A stretch of DNA of 64,000 bases from Anomaloglossus baeobatrachus (Eukaryota > Chordata > Amphibia > Anura > Aromobatidae): positions 464,771,820-464,835,819 of the forward strand of contig NC_134356.1 in the NCBI RefSeq assembly GCF_048569485.1, in the 5' to 3' direction. Positions 40,990 through 52,806 of the stretch are shown piece after piece. The notes below the pieces were generated by a model. That model made no database searches. It saw only the letters and a program-made list of their open reading frames with translations, and was not told the DNA's origin. The stretch's first letter is position 1. Each line of letters opens with the position of its first letter. A program made the position numbers and the translations under genes.

Positions 40990-43170
40990 AGTCTAAAGCA
41001 TACAAGCACCCTGAATCCATTTTGAGAAGTCCATACCCTTCTTAGTCATGTCAGTAAGTGGTCTTGCTATAGCTGAAAAATTCTTAATGAATTTCTGGCA
41101 ATAATTTGCAAAACCTAAAAAATGTTCTTGAAAGGTGAACACAGATTTTTCTGGCTTAGCGTACAATTTATTCACTCTGAGAATTTGTAACACTTGCTTG
41201 ACATGTTGCAAATGAGACCCAAAATCCCATGAATAGACGAGAATGTTATCAAGGTAGATGATTACAATTTTCCCTAACAGATGAGAAAACACATCATTAA
41301 CACATTGCTGGAATACAGCAGGCACATTGGTAAGAGAGTACCAGATTTTCGAAATGCCCTCCGGTGTATTAAATGTCGTTTTCCACTCAACCCCCTGTCT
41401 GACACAGATCAGATTATAGGCCCCCGTATGGTCAATAAATATCAAAAAACCTTTAAATAAGAATCCTTTACAGATCAGTATATTTTTACACGTTATTTTT
41501 CTGATATATAGGTTATTTATACCAGATCTCTTTCATATATACCATATCACTTAGATATTTAATTTAGCACTGTGCACATTGTTATATATGATAAATAGAT
41601 ATCTATTTAAATAATAGTGGTCATTGCATTAAGCACTTTATTTTTCCTGGTAAACCGCTGCTATTATTTATGGGACTTTCTCCTGCCTAGTATTTCTATA
41701 GATTTGAAATAAATATTGATTTTAATTATTGAATAAAAATATTCATTTTAATATCAATTTCATCATAATTTCCTTTATTTATTGCATCCTTATGGATTCT
41801 TATTTAAAGGTTTTTTGATATTTATTGACATTTAATGGTGATTTTATACGGAAATTTTGATCATTACCCCGTACGGTCAAGTTTAATGAACCATTTGGCA
41901 CTAGCAATCTGATTAAACATGTCAGGAATGAGTGGCAGGGTATACGGATCATGAACTGTTATCTGGTTGAGCTCACGAAAGTCCAGGCATGGCCATAGTC
42001 CACTATCCTTCTTTTTAACAAAGAAGAAACCAGCCACTACTGGAGACGTGGATGGCCTAATGCGCTTTAGCCTAAATCTTCATTATAAACTCTTTGAGAG
42101 TTAATATCTCAGGGCCCAACAAGTTATACAGTCTGCACTTGGGCAATTTTGCCCCTGGCCTCTACCTTATGGTGCAGTCATATGGTCTATGTGGCAGCAA
42201 CTCCTGACAACCCTTCTCACAAAAACAAATCAGAGAAATCTGATATACTAAAGGGAACCACCGAAATAAAGGTTCCTAGATAGTTGTTTACAATATGTGC
42301 TACATTTATTTATGTCCAAGGTTTTCCAGTCAACAATGAGGTTATGTAATGTAGCCTAGGGTAACCCTAGAACAATTTGTTCAATAAGGCCCTCAAGCAC
42401 ATAACATGATATGAACTCCAAATGGAGTACCCCTATGTGGAGTTCCAGCCCCTGTACACACTCAACAAAACCTTCCTGAGAAAGAGGTGACAAATCAATG
42501 GCAAAAATCCATATCGGATTAGATAACTCTTTGACCTCTAGCCTAGAAGAATGAGCAAACTCTTCCTCAATTGTTTGCCCCAGAACCACTACCGAGAAAG
42601 ACCTTAATAGGGACAGCTAGGCTCCCAACCTTAACCCTAGTAAGTAATAAACATTGAGATACTATGGTGGAGCAAATACATAGACCCAGGTTGGAATCTC
42701 TCAACCCACCTAGGTCTGAAAATTTTCCGACTGCTGTTTTTCCTTGGGCACAGAAGGGCAGGTACTGACAAAGTGTCCATTTTTACCACAGGAAAAACAA
42801 ACTCCTCCCCTTTAGGAGTAGAGGAGTTTCTCCCCTGTGGGATGTCCCTCCAAGCTGCATGAGCTCGGGTGAGGCCTCCGGAAATAATGTTGGTATAGTG
42901 AGACCTCTGTTGGAAACAGGGATCGATACGTATTACTACAGACATGGCAAACTCAAGAGAAGGAGGTGTTGCATACATTACCAATGCCTCTTTTACCTTC
43001 TTGGATACATCCTGGAAAAACTGACTTTTGAGGGCAGGGTTGTTCCACCTAGGGTCCACGGACCAGCGCTGGAATTTGCCGCAATAATCCTTTGCAAGCC
43101 GATTTCGATGTTGCAGTGAACAGATTTTAGACTCGGATAAAGATTTATTGTCCGGATTATCATAGATGAG
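40990..43170 (-). pseudogene. Ty3/gypsy gag-protease-RT fossil (copy B)
   Basis: In minus-strand order: gag (about 43170-42637, sharing SQFFQDVSKKVKEALVMYAT-type sequence with copy A), protease region (about 42589-42356), and reverse transcriptase (about 42150-41870 and 41440-40993). RT has the TGAYNLI and FNTPEG segments and a YLDN version of the active-site box. The copy is clearly broken, with many breaks, ends before RNase H and integrase, and is split by a fold-back insertion at 41431-41829. Confidence 0.75.
41431..41829. mobile_element. fold-back insertion with 36-bp perfect inverted ends
   Basis: 41431-41466 (gtcaataaatatcaaaaaac onward) is the exact complement of 41794-41829. The insertion splits the RT of gypsy copy B. 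Sequence on the two sides (cccgtatggtcaa at about 41424 and cccgtacggtcaa at about 41869) nearly matches, so the target duplication may be about 13-14 bp and the inserted segment may reach 41868. AT-rich, no ORF. Superfamily unknown; a long duplication of that size argues for retroposition more than for a cut-and-paste element. Confidence 0.6.
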
Positions 43171-44158
43171 CTTGAGTGCAGAGAAAAATCAGTTCGCCGT
43201 CAAAAGAAACGATGACTCAGAAGGCAAAGAAAATGGCCATGCTTTTGGGTCCCTATGCAAGAGGAAGACCACAATTCCCACCCACTATGCCTCATTACCA
43301 GAGGAGTGGGGACGTAGAACGGAAGTACAATTTAAATACTTTCTTAAAGGTAAGAAACCGGCTGCATTCCCCCGAAAATCTTTCGAGGAGGGGCAGTTTG
43401 AGTTCGGGTGATCCAGCGACCAGAACAGATTGTTCCAGTGTGGCGGATTACGCTTGTTGCTGTACCGCCCTCTTTCAGACCGCCCGCTAGAGAGATGACA
43501 AGGTCTGCAATTGCCTCAATAGTGCAGCAACTGGATCCATGTTGGAGTAAAGACTATGGCCAGCTATAATGTCATCATGACTTTGGGATAGCGGGGAACC
43601 AGGGCCCCTAAGCCGTCTCTCAAGCTTGGTGGCCCATTGCTATCCCTATTCTCAGGGATACCTCTAATGCTGATGATGACTGAGTCTCCTTCCTGTCCTG
43701 ATCTGATTTCCCCCTCCCCCAGGGAAAAAAAAAAATTCAGTTTTTTTCTGTAATTCCTATATACAGAATTTATTTACTGACGGTAATTTCTTCTCTCCAT
43801 ACCGATTATAGCATTTTGTAAATTATCCCAGTCTGGAAGATGATTCAGATACTGATTATCTACAACCATTTTATATGCTTGGTAAGATAGGCATATTTCA
43901 TATTTATTTTATCACTTTCTTTCTTGCCTTCTATGATCACGATGGACCCCATATCCTCATGTCTCTTAATCTCCTGATAGACTATGCCACAAATGATAAT
44001 CTTTCACAATCTTTATTTTTCTTTAAAATGCTGGTCTAGTCTTACATTCTACATTATCCAGAGTTTTGAATTGATGTGTCATACTTATGTAGACAATACA
44101 ATATGGGTTTTTTTGTACCTTATGTGTAACTCTGCACTATTTATTCTATTTATTTCAG
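43171..44158. other. intergenic, repeats at the right
   Basis: No gene is supported. 43700-44158 is AT-rich, with features of an interspersed repeat leading into the hammerhead-like motif at 44159. Confidence 0.4.
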
Positions 44159-44230
44159 TCATTGACAAAGGCCATGTTCTGAGCCGAAACGTCTGACACA
44201 TCATACTGAACTTAAAATTAAAATAAAAAT
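44159..44230 (+). repeat. hammerhead-like core in an interspersed repeat
   Basis: cattgacaaaggc, a loop, gagccgaaacgtctg: a GGC/GCC stem followed by GAAACGTC, matching the motif at 548-609 in reverse. An A-rich tail (aaattaaaataaaaat) follows. Degenerate in the CUGANGA block. Confidence 0.4.
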
Positions 44231-44378
44231 ATTTAATTTTTTCACCTTATCTGAGCGTGCCTCCTATATGATTCTTCAACATAGAAACTATAGCTGGCAT
44301 GGTTGATTTCATCCAACTTATACAGAAGGGGAGCAGATGTGATTGGCCTCCCCACCACATGTGATAAGAGGAAAGTAA

Positions 44379-44598
44379 GGCCAGAATCACACTTGCTAGT
44401 GCCTCGCGTGTTTCTCGCACGAGTCTCTCATGGTAGAACCCGGCTTGGCCGCACACTCCCCTGACAGGAGCGGGTCGGTTGCATGTATCTCTATGCAGCT
44501 CAGACGCTCCTGTATGCATAGTGTGCGGCCATGCCGGGTTCTACCATGAGAGACTCGCGCGAGAAACACGCGAGGCACTAGAAAGTGTGATTCTGGCC
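44379..44598. mobile_element. nearly perfect palindromic Harbinger-type MITE
   Basis: The two halves (ggccagaatcacacttgcta onward and its complement) pair over about 80 bp each with a handful of mismatches. TAA flanks both sides (44376-44378, 44599-44601). It has no coding capacity and could fold into one long hairpin. Confidence 0.85.
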
Positions 44599-44851
44599 TA
44601 ACAAATAGACTAGGAGAGATTAACTCCTGCTAGTCTGCCTATGAATCAACACACAGCAGGTTGATGCCCGAAATTGCCTGTGTTGATCCCATGCACCAGA
44701 GAAACCATCGGGTGCAGTGTCAGAATCTGCAATGTGAACAAAGCTAATTGGCAAAGTTTGTGCAAAACTCTGTGTATCCTCTACTCAGGCTCTTAGTTCT
44801 CCTAATGAAGGCTAATGTCTTCCATAGTCCAAACTTCCATTTCATCTCTAA

Positions 44852-45356
44852 GGCGGGCTTTGCACGTTGCGACATCGCAAGCCTATGCTGCGATGTCGCA
44901 CGCGATAGTCCCCGCCCCTGTCGCAGGTACGATATCTTGTGATAGCTGGTGTAGCGATAATTATCGCAGGTCGTGCGACGTCACAGCGACGTCACACGGC
45001 AGGCGGCCAATGGCGGCGGAGGGGCGGAGATGAGCAGGAAGTAAACATCCCGCCCAGCTCCTTCTTTCCGCATAGCTGCTGGAGGCAGGTAGGAGATGTT
45101 CCTCGCTCCTGCGGCTTCACACACAGCGATGTGCGCTGCCGCAGGAACGGGGAACTACATCGTACCTGTCGCGGCACCGGCATTACGGAAATGTCGGAGC
45201 CTGCACCGATGATACGATAACGACGCTTTTGCGCTCGTTCATTGTATCATCTAGGATTTACACACTACGACATCGCAAGTGACGCCGGATGTGCGTCACT
45301 TTCGATTTGACCCCACCGACATCGCACCTGCGATGTCGTAGTGTGCAAAGCCGCCC
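44852..45356. mobile_element. Harbinger-type MITE, 'gggctttRcacg' family copy 1
   Basis: Ends ggcgggctttgcacg and gtgtgcaaagccgccc are inverted, with TAA at 44849-44851 and 45357-45359. CpG-rich interior with cgacatcgca words, as in 6614-7171. Confidence 0.8.
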
Positions 45357-45364
45357 TAAGGCCC

Positions 45365-45962
45365 AAGGGTCGCTTTACACGCTACGACATCGCTAGCAAT
45401 TGCTAGCGATGTCGAGCACGATAGCACCCACCCCCGTCGTTGTAACGATATATGGTGATCGCTGCCGTAGCGAACATTATCGCTACGGCAGCGTCACATG
45501 CACATACCTGCTCTGTGACGTCGCTGTGACTGCCGAACAATCCCTCCCTCAAGGGGGAGGTGGTGCGTTCGGCGTCACCGCTACGTCACAGCGATGTCAC
45601 TAAGCGGCCGCCCAATCAAAGCGGAGGGGCAGAGATGAGCGGGACGAACATCCCGCCCACCTCCTTCCTTCCTCATTGCTGGCGGGACGCAGGTAAGGTG
45701 AGGTTCCTCGTTCCTGCGGTGTCACACGTAGCGATGTGTGCTACCGCAGAAACGAGGAACAACATTGTTACTGCAGCAGCAACGATAATTGGGAATAGGG
45801 GGGATGTCACCGATTGACGATTTTGAACATTTTTGCAACGATTCAAAATCGCTAATAGGTGTCACATGCAATGACATCGCTAATGCGGCAGGATGTGCAT
45901 CACAAAATCCGTGACCCCAACAAGATCTCTATAGTGATGGCGTAGCATGTAAAGCCACCTTA
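45365..45962. mobile_element. Harbinger-type MITE, 'gggctttRcacg' family copy 2
   Basis: Ends aagggtcgctttacacgc and gcatgtaaagccacctt are a diverged version of the same inverted repeat. It starts fewer than ten bases after copy 1 ends. The interior shares cacatagcgatgtg-type and ccgctcatctc-type words with copy 1. Confidence 0.7.
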
Positions 45963-46009
45963 AGCCACACAGCATGAAAATCGGTGCGATTGGATTGCAA
46001 AAAAAATTG

Positions 46010-46470
46010 CATTAATTACACTTGGGCCAATATTAGCCTATGTGTCAGCACCCATGAGCGATTATTTTCTCTGCCCTACCCTAATCGGACCGAGAAATCA
46101 ATCGCAGCATGCTGCGACTGTAATGCGATCCTGTTTTCTCTCGCACCCATTCAAGTCTATGGGGCGAGAAAAAAATCGCACTGCACTCGCGGTACACCGG
46201 AGTACTGCGAGTGCAGGGCGAGAATGGCAATAGCCGGCTACGGAGGAGAGAGGGAGAAAAATGCCTCCCTCCCCTTCCTCAGCGCCGGCCCTCCCCTCCG
46301 CAGCACCGGTCCGCCCCTCCTCAGTGCCAGCCCGCCCCTTGCAGCTGAGGAATATTCGCACGATCAGACCTAGGTCGCAGGGACACTTTCATGACACTCA
46401 GCTCTGATGTACTGCTAACATGAGCCGAGTGTCATGCGAGGGGATCACAGTAATCCCTGTGTGGCCCCAG
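46010..46470. repeat. MITE-like repeat, relative of 1440-1745
   Basis: Shares ctcggtcc-, gcagcatgctgc-, ggaggagagagggag- and gccgagtgtcatgcgagg-type words with 1440-1745 in opposite orientation. No ORF supported. Confidence 0.5.
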
Positions 46471-47433
46471 ACTAATTCCCAGTGTCCACAGTTTTAAGTC
46501 TGCATATCATTTTAGGCAGGCCTACCACACTAGTTCATCATTGAAACTACATTTCATCCAGTGTTGGACAGAGCTGTTAAGGGCCCACAAGTAACACTGA
46601 CTTTGGGGGCTCACTGTTCAGCTAGCGTCATTCACACATTTATCTGTACTTCTATGTAATAATGCACTGAGTAGTTTGTTGAGTGAATGATGAGATGTTG
46701 CATTTTTCATAGGGAATAATGGAATGGGGCCCAAATACTGCTTATATTGGGGGATAATTGGCGCAATGCAGCACATTGTCCCACTGGGGATTCCCCTGTT
46801 CGCCACAAGAGCCTGATTTCATCAGTTTCTCACACTTTCCATGTACACAGTAGCACTTTCTTTTTGTACATATACAGTTACCAGCTGGTTAATGACACAT
46901 GTAGCTTTACAAAATACCCTTTCTTATATTGATGGCTGGCCATAGAAGATTTTTTTTACATTTTGTGTCACTTCTTATTCCTTATAGATTGTAAGATTGC
47001 AAGCAGCAGGGCCTGCACTCTTCTTGTTTGGATTGTTGGATTGTGGCTTACTCTGAAATGTCTGATGTGGTTTGTACATTTACCCTCTTAATTCTAAAGT
47101 GCTGCTAATTGTGATGGCACGATATAAATCAAAGCTATTAGTATTAGAAAGGACATGTGCCCCAGATGCTAAGTAATGGAAACAAGCTCACAGCATATTG
47201 CGCTTTTGTTAGGTCCATGTTTACATAGAGCCTGCTCTGGTAGCTCTCTTGTTGGTAAGTGTAGTCCTATCCAGAACTATACAGTAATCTGATGTAAGAA
47301 AACAGCTTCTGATGCTTTCTCCTCAACAAAAGGAATTTACAGGTCATTAGCCAATCAGTCTGCCTGTCAGAGTGATAGAACAATCCATGTGTTAAGATAA
47401 TAAACATAATCCCAATTCAAAATGCAAAAAAAA
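46471..47433. other. intergenic with one SINE-like tail
   Basis: 46985-47150 (tagattgtaagattgcaagc, agcagggcctgcactcttct, aaagtgctgctaattg, gatataaat) resembles the 3' part of a frog interspersed repeat ending like the V-SINE tail. No gene. Confidence 0.45.
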
Positions 47434-47577
47434 TACACTGTGCAGAATTATAAGGCAAATGAGTATTTTGATCACATGATAATTTTTATACATGTTGTCC
47501 TACTCCAAGCTGTATAGCCTTGAGAGCAAACTACCAATTAAGTAAATCAGGTGATGTGCATCTCTGTAATGAGGATG

Positions 47578-48901
47578 TGTGTCGCCCTGGGCAAGCCAGG
47601 GGACACAGATAACAACACCACTACACCCCACACTCCAGGTAGGCACACCTGCTAACCAGAAATCCTTGTTGCCTTCCTCCAGGAGTCTGTGATGCACACC
47701 AGGGGGTGGGCCAGGCGGTTGGCTCCGCCCACCAAGGAGCTCACAACTCTGGAGGCAGGAAGTAACCAGGCAGAAAGCTCAGGGAGGAGCAGGAGAACGG
47801 TCAGGGACATGAACGAGTGAAGGCAGATTAGCCCAGGCAGGGCTTGAGTAAAGGAGCAGTTTAGCTCAGGAGGAGCTTGAGTGAACAGCAGAGTAGCCCA
47901 GGCAGGGGCTAGAGGAAACAACCAGAAGTGAAAGTGAAGGAAAGGAAAGTGGAAAAGGAGGAAAGCAAGAAGTGGTGACAGAGCAGAGAGAAGGAGAAGC
48001 CTGAGAGCCCAGCTGTGTGTAGGGCTAGAACAGCAAGGTCAGCGACGGCGGTGACTGTCCGGAGGGGGACCGTTTGGAAGTTCCTGGAAGGACCCCGTTG
48101 GCTGTGTGCCCGGTGGTCTGGAGCAGTGTTCCGAAGGACAGTCAGCACCAGGGCAGGGGCCTCTCGGACCCCGGCAAGGCTAGGAGTCGCCCAATTTGCC
48201 GAATCCGTCAGTGAAGGGGACACAGATCCCCCAGCAACAAAGTCCCGATTGACGGCAACAGCCCGACCATTACCGGGGAGACACCGCCACCGCCAAGGCA
48301 CCAGTTTCCCCAGGGCCAGCGCCTGCGGGCAAAGTGTAGAGCTCCTCCGGCCCAGATTGCAGTCGGGGAGCGGGTAACCGGAGGGAATCCACCGCTACCA
48401 TCAGTCAAACAGGTGCAAGGAAGAGAGACATCACCGTCACCTACCGGGAGTGCAGGTGCAACTGTCTGTGGGACCGTCCTACCAGCTGTTGGTTTACCGT
48501 ACAAACTGTGTCCGTGTCTCAGGCTGAGTGAGTACCACAGTGCCGCAAGGCATAGCGCTGCCCCCGCGCCCCTGCGCCCTCCAGGCCCTACACTTCACAT
48601 CTCTTCACCGGGCCCCGGGATCACCAACCCCTACCCACGGAGGGGCAACACAACACCTGGCTGCTCCTATCACCATCCCCGGGACCCCCACACTGAGCAG
48701 CGGTGGTGCCATCACCACAACCGTGGGTGGCGTCACGAACTATAATCCCAACAAACACCCCCCCCTTTCACTCACGGGCGAGGAGCGTCGCTCGAGACAC
48801 CCCGGGATCCGGCCCGCAGCTCGAGCCACCAGGAGCAACTGCCGGACCCGAGCATAAGGGGTGAGCCCCTTGTGCTGACACCCTCCTCCCCGCCCGCGAC
48901 A
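47578..48901 (+). repeat. 5' LTR
   Basis: 1324 bp; partner of 50408-51731. Its first 25 bases include a small hairpin (ccctgg, gcaag, ccaggg). Confidence 0.88.
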
Positions 48902-49186
48902 ACTTGGCGTCACGAACAGGATCTTACCGCTCTGCCGTCAGGTAGAGGTGCGCCTTGTTACCGCCGGAGGTATCCGGCAGGAAAATTTCAGAAGCCGCCA
49001 TCTTTGGCGCGAAAAGTTCCCGCTCGAGCGTCTTCTCGAGCAGTAGAGGCGCGAAGGCCAAAACCCCGCCCCGAGAGAGGAGGGGCCGGAAAGAGCTAAG
49101 GGGGACGCGATGGCGGCTGGACGCATGTAAGTGTGGCGGTGCAAGCCAACACCCTGAGGCCCCCGGTCTGCCGACCCTAACGAACA

Positions 49187-49756
49187 ATGTCCGCCCCACC
49201 TAGCTCTGCAGAGACTACCGAGCGGGTGTCGGGAACGGCGGCCTGGCTGAGGGCCCGGGCGGCTGGGATCTGCCGTCATTACCAGAGTCGGATCGACGGG
49301 CTGATGGAGCAGTGGGCCGCGGAGGTGGAGGCCCTAGTTGCGGTGGCGCGAGTGTATGGAGTGGAGGCTGTGATGGAGGAATGGGAGAATGACCCACGCC
49401 CCTGTGTCCCCGAGGGACCGGCCGCTGCGGCTGAGGGACCCGGTCTGCCCCTGGCTCCTGTGTTACCTCCGTCCTACTCGCTCGCGCGCTGCACCGAGCC
49501 TGGCCTGTCGGGCGTGCATCCCTCTGTGACTGCGGCGGGAGCAGAAGATCGCGACTCCGGGCCTGACACTGAGCCCGTGTCGGAGGAGGAAGAGGGGGTC
49601 GCTGCCCTGCCTGGCCTGGAGGCCACCTCTGTTCCCCGAGCCGGAGGCAACGGGTATCGGGCGATCCTTCCACGCCGTGCGTGCTATGCGCTGGAGGGGC
49701 TGGTGCCCATGTCCTTTCACCCTGAGCCGGGTGAGGAGGACGAAGATACCGAGTAG
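49187..49756 (+). CDS. 189-residue ORF of the non-autonomous LTR element
   Basis: Starts MSAPPSSAETTERVSG about 285 bp after the 5' LTR and runs uninterrupted. Residues 20-75 are predicted helical (RARAAGICRHYQSRIDGLME, VEALVAVARVYGVEAVMEEW). The middle is Pro/Gly/Ala-rich, then acidic (PDTEPVSEEEEG), and the C-terminus ends in an acidic run (PEPGEEDEDTE). I recognise no domain; no zinc knuckle or capsid major-homology motif is visible. It could be a reduced gag-like protein or an unrelated accessory protein. GC content is high, as in the LTRs. Its being open in a young copy fits, but does not prove, selection on it. Confidence 0.5.
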   Translation: MSAPPSSAETTERVSGTAAWLRARAAGICRHYQSRIDGLMEQWAAEVEALVAVARVYGVEAVMEEWENDPRPCVPEGPAAAAEGPGLPLAPVLPPSYSLARCTEPGLSGVHPSVTAAGAEDRDSGPDTEPVSEEEEGVAALPGLEATSVPRAGGNGYRAILPRRACYALEGLVPMSFHPEPGEEDEDTE

Positions 49757-50407
49757 GGCAATGGAGGCCCGCAACACCGTCCCCGTTGGGACCAGCACTT
49801 AGTTTGTTTGAAAGTTTGTTTGGAAAGTTCTGCAAAGATAATGAAAATGATTACCCGAAGAAGTCACCTGATTTGTTGTTGATTTGCAACCGGCTGGAGC
49901 CGGCACCGTTGTCCCCGTGGGGACCGTTAAAAGTTTAAAAATGCATGGGAACTAGCCATGGACAAGCCCGTGAACTCTGCAGGGCAACCACAAACGTTAG
50001 TGGCTTGTAAATATGTTGGGTACCGTTACCGTTTCCGCAGGCCGCCTCCGGAGAGGCAGGTTGGAGGGAGGGCCCTGAGCAGAGCAGGCCAGGGCCCAGC
50101 CACCAAAGGGACCGGTGGCTACCCTCTGGAGGGAAGGACAGATCCCGCTCGGGTGACTTGTGCTGGACTGTGGGTCAAGGGGTGCTGCCTGGGTTTTAGG
50201 GGCAGCATCAGGGCCAGGTTGCTTGGGTGGGAGAGAGCGGAAACCGTGACCGTATACCATTGCAACGTTAAAGTAAATGTGCCTCCCGTCTTGGGAAGAG
50301 TTATTGAAATGTATATATGTTTAACCCTGTTATCCCCTTTTTTACAGAAAAATAAAACCGGTGTAGGACGGCAGCCCGCGGACGGTCTGCATTTTGCTAA
50401 GGGGGAA

Positions 50408-51731
50408 TGTGTCGCCCTGGGCAAGCCAGGGGACACAGATAACAACACCACTACACCCCACACTCCAGGTAGGCACACCTGCTAACCAGAAATCCTTGTT
50501 GCCTTCCTCCAGGAGTCTGTGATGCACACCAGGGGGTGGGCCAGGCGGTTGGCTCCGCCCACCAAGGAGCTCACAACTCTGGAGGCAGGAAGTAACCAGG
50601 CAGAAAGCTCAGGGAGGAGCAGGAGAACGGTCAGGGACATGAACGAGTGAAGGCAGATTAGCCCAGGCAGGGCTTGAGTAAAGGAGCAGTTTAGCTCAGG
50701 AGGAGCTTGAGTGAACAGCAGAGTAGCCCAGGCAGGGGCTAGAGGAAACAACCAGAAGTGAAAGTGAAGGAAAGGAAAGTGGAAAAGGAGGAAAGCAAGA
50801 AGTGGTGACAGAGCAGAGAGAAGGAGAAGCCTGAGAGCCCAGCTGTGTGTAGGGCTAGAACAGCAAGGTCAGCGACGGCGGTGACTGTCCGGAGGGGGAC
50901 CGTTTGGAAGTTCCTGGAAGGACCCCGTTGGCTGTGTGCCCGGTGGTCTGGAGCAGTGTTCCGAAGGACAGTCAGCACCAGGGCAGGGGCCTCTCGGACC
51001 CCGGCAAGGCTAGGAGTCGCCCAATTTGCCGAATCCGTCAGTGAAGGGGACGCAGATCCCCCAGCAACAAAGTCCCGATTGACGGCAACAGCCCGACCAT
51101 TACCGGGGAGACACCGCCACCGCCAAGGCACCAGTTTCCCCAGGGCCAGCGCCTGCGGGCAAAGTGTAGAGCTCCTCCGGCCCAGATTGCAGTCGGGGAG
51201 CGGGTAACCGGAGGGAATCCACCGCTACCATCAGTCAAACAGGTGCAAGGAAGAGAGACGTCACCGTCACCTACCGGGAGTGCAGGTGCAACCGTCTGTG
51301 GGACCGTCCTACCAGCCGTTGGTTTACCGTACAAACTGTGTCCGTGTCTCAGGCTGAGTGAGTACCACAGTGCCGCAAGGCATAGCGCTGCCCCCGCGCC
51401 CCTGCGCCCTCCAGGCCCTACACTTCACATCTCTTCACCGGGCCCCGGGATCACCAACCCCTACTCACGGAGGGGCAACACAACACCTGGCTGCTCCTTT
51501 CACCATCCCCGGGACCCCCACACTGAGCAGCGGTGGTGCCATCACCACAACCGTGGGTGGCGTCACGAACTATAATCCCAACAAACACCCCCCCCTTTCA
51601 CTCACGGGCGAGGAGCGTCGCTCGAGACACCCCGGGATCCGGCCCGCAGCTCGAGCCACCAGGAGCAACTGCCGGACCCGAGCAGAAGGGGTGAGTGCGG
51701 TGTGCTGACACCCTCCTCCCCGCCCGCGACA
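50408..51731 (+). repeat. 3' LTR
   Basis: 1324 bp; partner of 47578-48901, with the GATG target duplication immediately after it. Confidence 0.88.
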
Positions 51732-51809
51732 GATGGGTGTGGTGTAATGACATCAACACCCTATATAAGATGTGCTTAATTATTAGGCAACTTCCTTTCC
51801 TTTGGCAAA

Positions 51810-52800
51810 ATGGGTCAAAAGAGATTTGACGGGCTCTGAAAAGTCCAAAATTGTGTGATGTCTTGCAGAGGGATGCAGCAGTCTTGAAATTGCCAAACGT
51901 TTGAAGCGTGACCACCGAACAGTCAAGCATTTCATGGCAAATAGCCAACAGGATCGATAGAAGCGTGTTGTTCAAAAAAGGCGCAATATAACTGCCCATG
52001 AATTGAGGAAAATCAAGCGTGAAGCTGCCAAGATGCCATTTGCCACCAGTTTGGCCATATTTCAGAGCTGCAACGTTACTGGAGTATCAAAAAGCACAAG
52101 GAGTGCCATATTCAGGGACATGGCCAAGGTAAGGAAGGCTGAAAAACGACCACCTTTGAACAAGAAACATAAGATAAAACGTCAAGACTGGGCCAAGAAA
52201 TATCTTAAGACTGATTTTTCAAAGGTTTTATGGACTGATTAAATGAGAGTGACTCTTAATGGGCCAGATGGATGGACCAGAGGCTGGATCAGTAAAGGGC
52301 AGAGAGCTCTACTCTGACTCAAACGCCAGCAAGGTGGAAGTGGGGTACTGGTATGGGCTGGTATCATCAAAGATAAACCTGTGGGACCTTTTCGGGTTGA
52401 GGATGAAGTGAAGCTCAACTCCCAGACCTACTGCCAGTTTCTGGAAGACAACTTCTTCAAGCAGTGGTACAGGAAGAAATCGATATCATTCAAGAAAAAC
52501 ATGATTTTCATGCAGGACAATGCTCCATCACATGAAACTACTCCACAGCGTGGCTGGCTAGTAAAGGTCTAAAAGATGAAAAAATAATGACATGGCGCCC
52601 TAGTTCACTTGATCTGAACCCCATAGAGAACCTGTGGTCCCTCATAAAATGTGAGATCTACAGGAAGGGAAAACAGTACACCTCTCGGAACAGTGTCTGG
52701 GAGGCTGTGGTAGCTGCTGCACGCAATGTTGATCGTAAACAGATTAAGCAACTGACAGAATCTATGGATGGTAGGCTGTTGAGTGTCATCATAAAGAAAG
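51810..52800 (+). pseudogene. Tc1/mariner transposase, decayed
   Basis: Starting MGQKRFDG, the frame shows in order helix-turn-helix material (HELRKIKREAAKMPFATS; CNVTGVSKSTRSAIFRDMAK), KRPPLNKKHKIKRQDWAKKY, then DFSKVLWTD, where the Glu expected after the first Asp is a stop codon (52240-52242). Later come GSGVLVWAGI, FMQDNAPSH (second Asp) and SSLDLNPIENLWSLIK (Glu of DD34E). Several early stops lie at about 51837, 51900 and 51957, and a frame change at about 52570. Inactive. Confidence 0.85.
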
Positions 52801-52806
52801 GTGGCT

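Larger units (their letters stand above)
47578..51731 (+). mobile_element. young non-autonomous LTR retrotransposon
   Basis: Two LTRs of 1324 bp each (47578-48901 and 50408-51731; tgtgtcgccctgg ... cccgcgaca) enclose about 1.5 kb. GATG is duplicated at both sides (47574-47577, 51732-51735). A TGG-starting primer-site candidate (tggcgtcacgaacagg) lies 3 nt after the 5' LTR, and a purine tract (aagggggaa) directly precedes the 3' LTR. The LTRs differ at about ten sites by eye, under 1%, so the insertion is recent. No gag, protease, RT or integrase is recognisable, so it must depend on another element. One 189-codon ORF is present. It looks structurally whole. Confidence 0.88.

Noticed and set aside
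47580-47605. Similarity between the LTR start hairpin (ccctgggcaagccagggg) and the satellite hairpin (cccctgggtcagccagggg)
   Set aside because: The match is limited to a short GC palindrome and does not extend on either side; probably chance.
48015-48857. ORFs of about 110-130 codons in the LTRs (also in the copy at 50845-51708)
   Set aside because: GC-rich LTR sequence with open frames on both strands; no domain and no reason to expect coding in an LTR.
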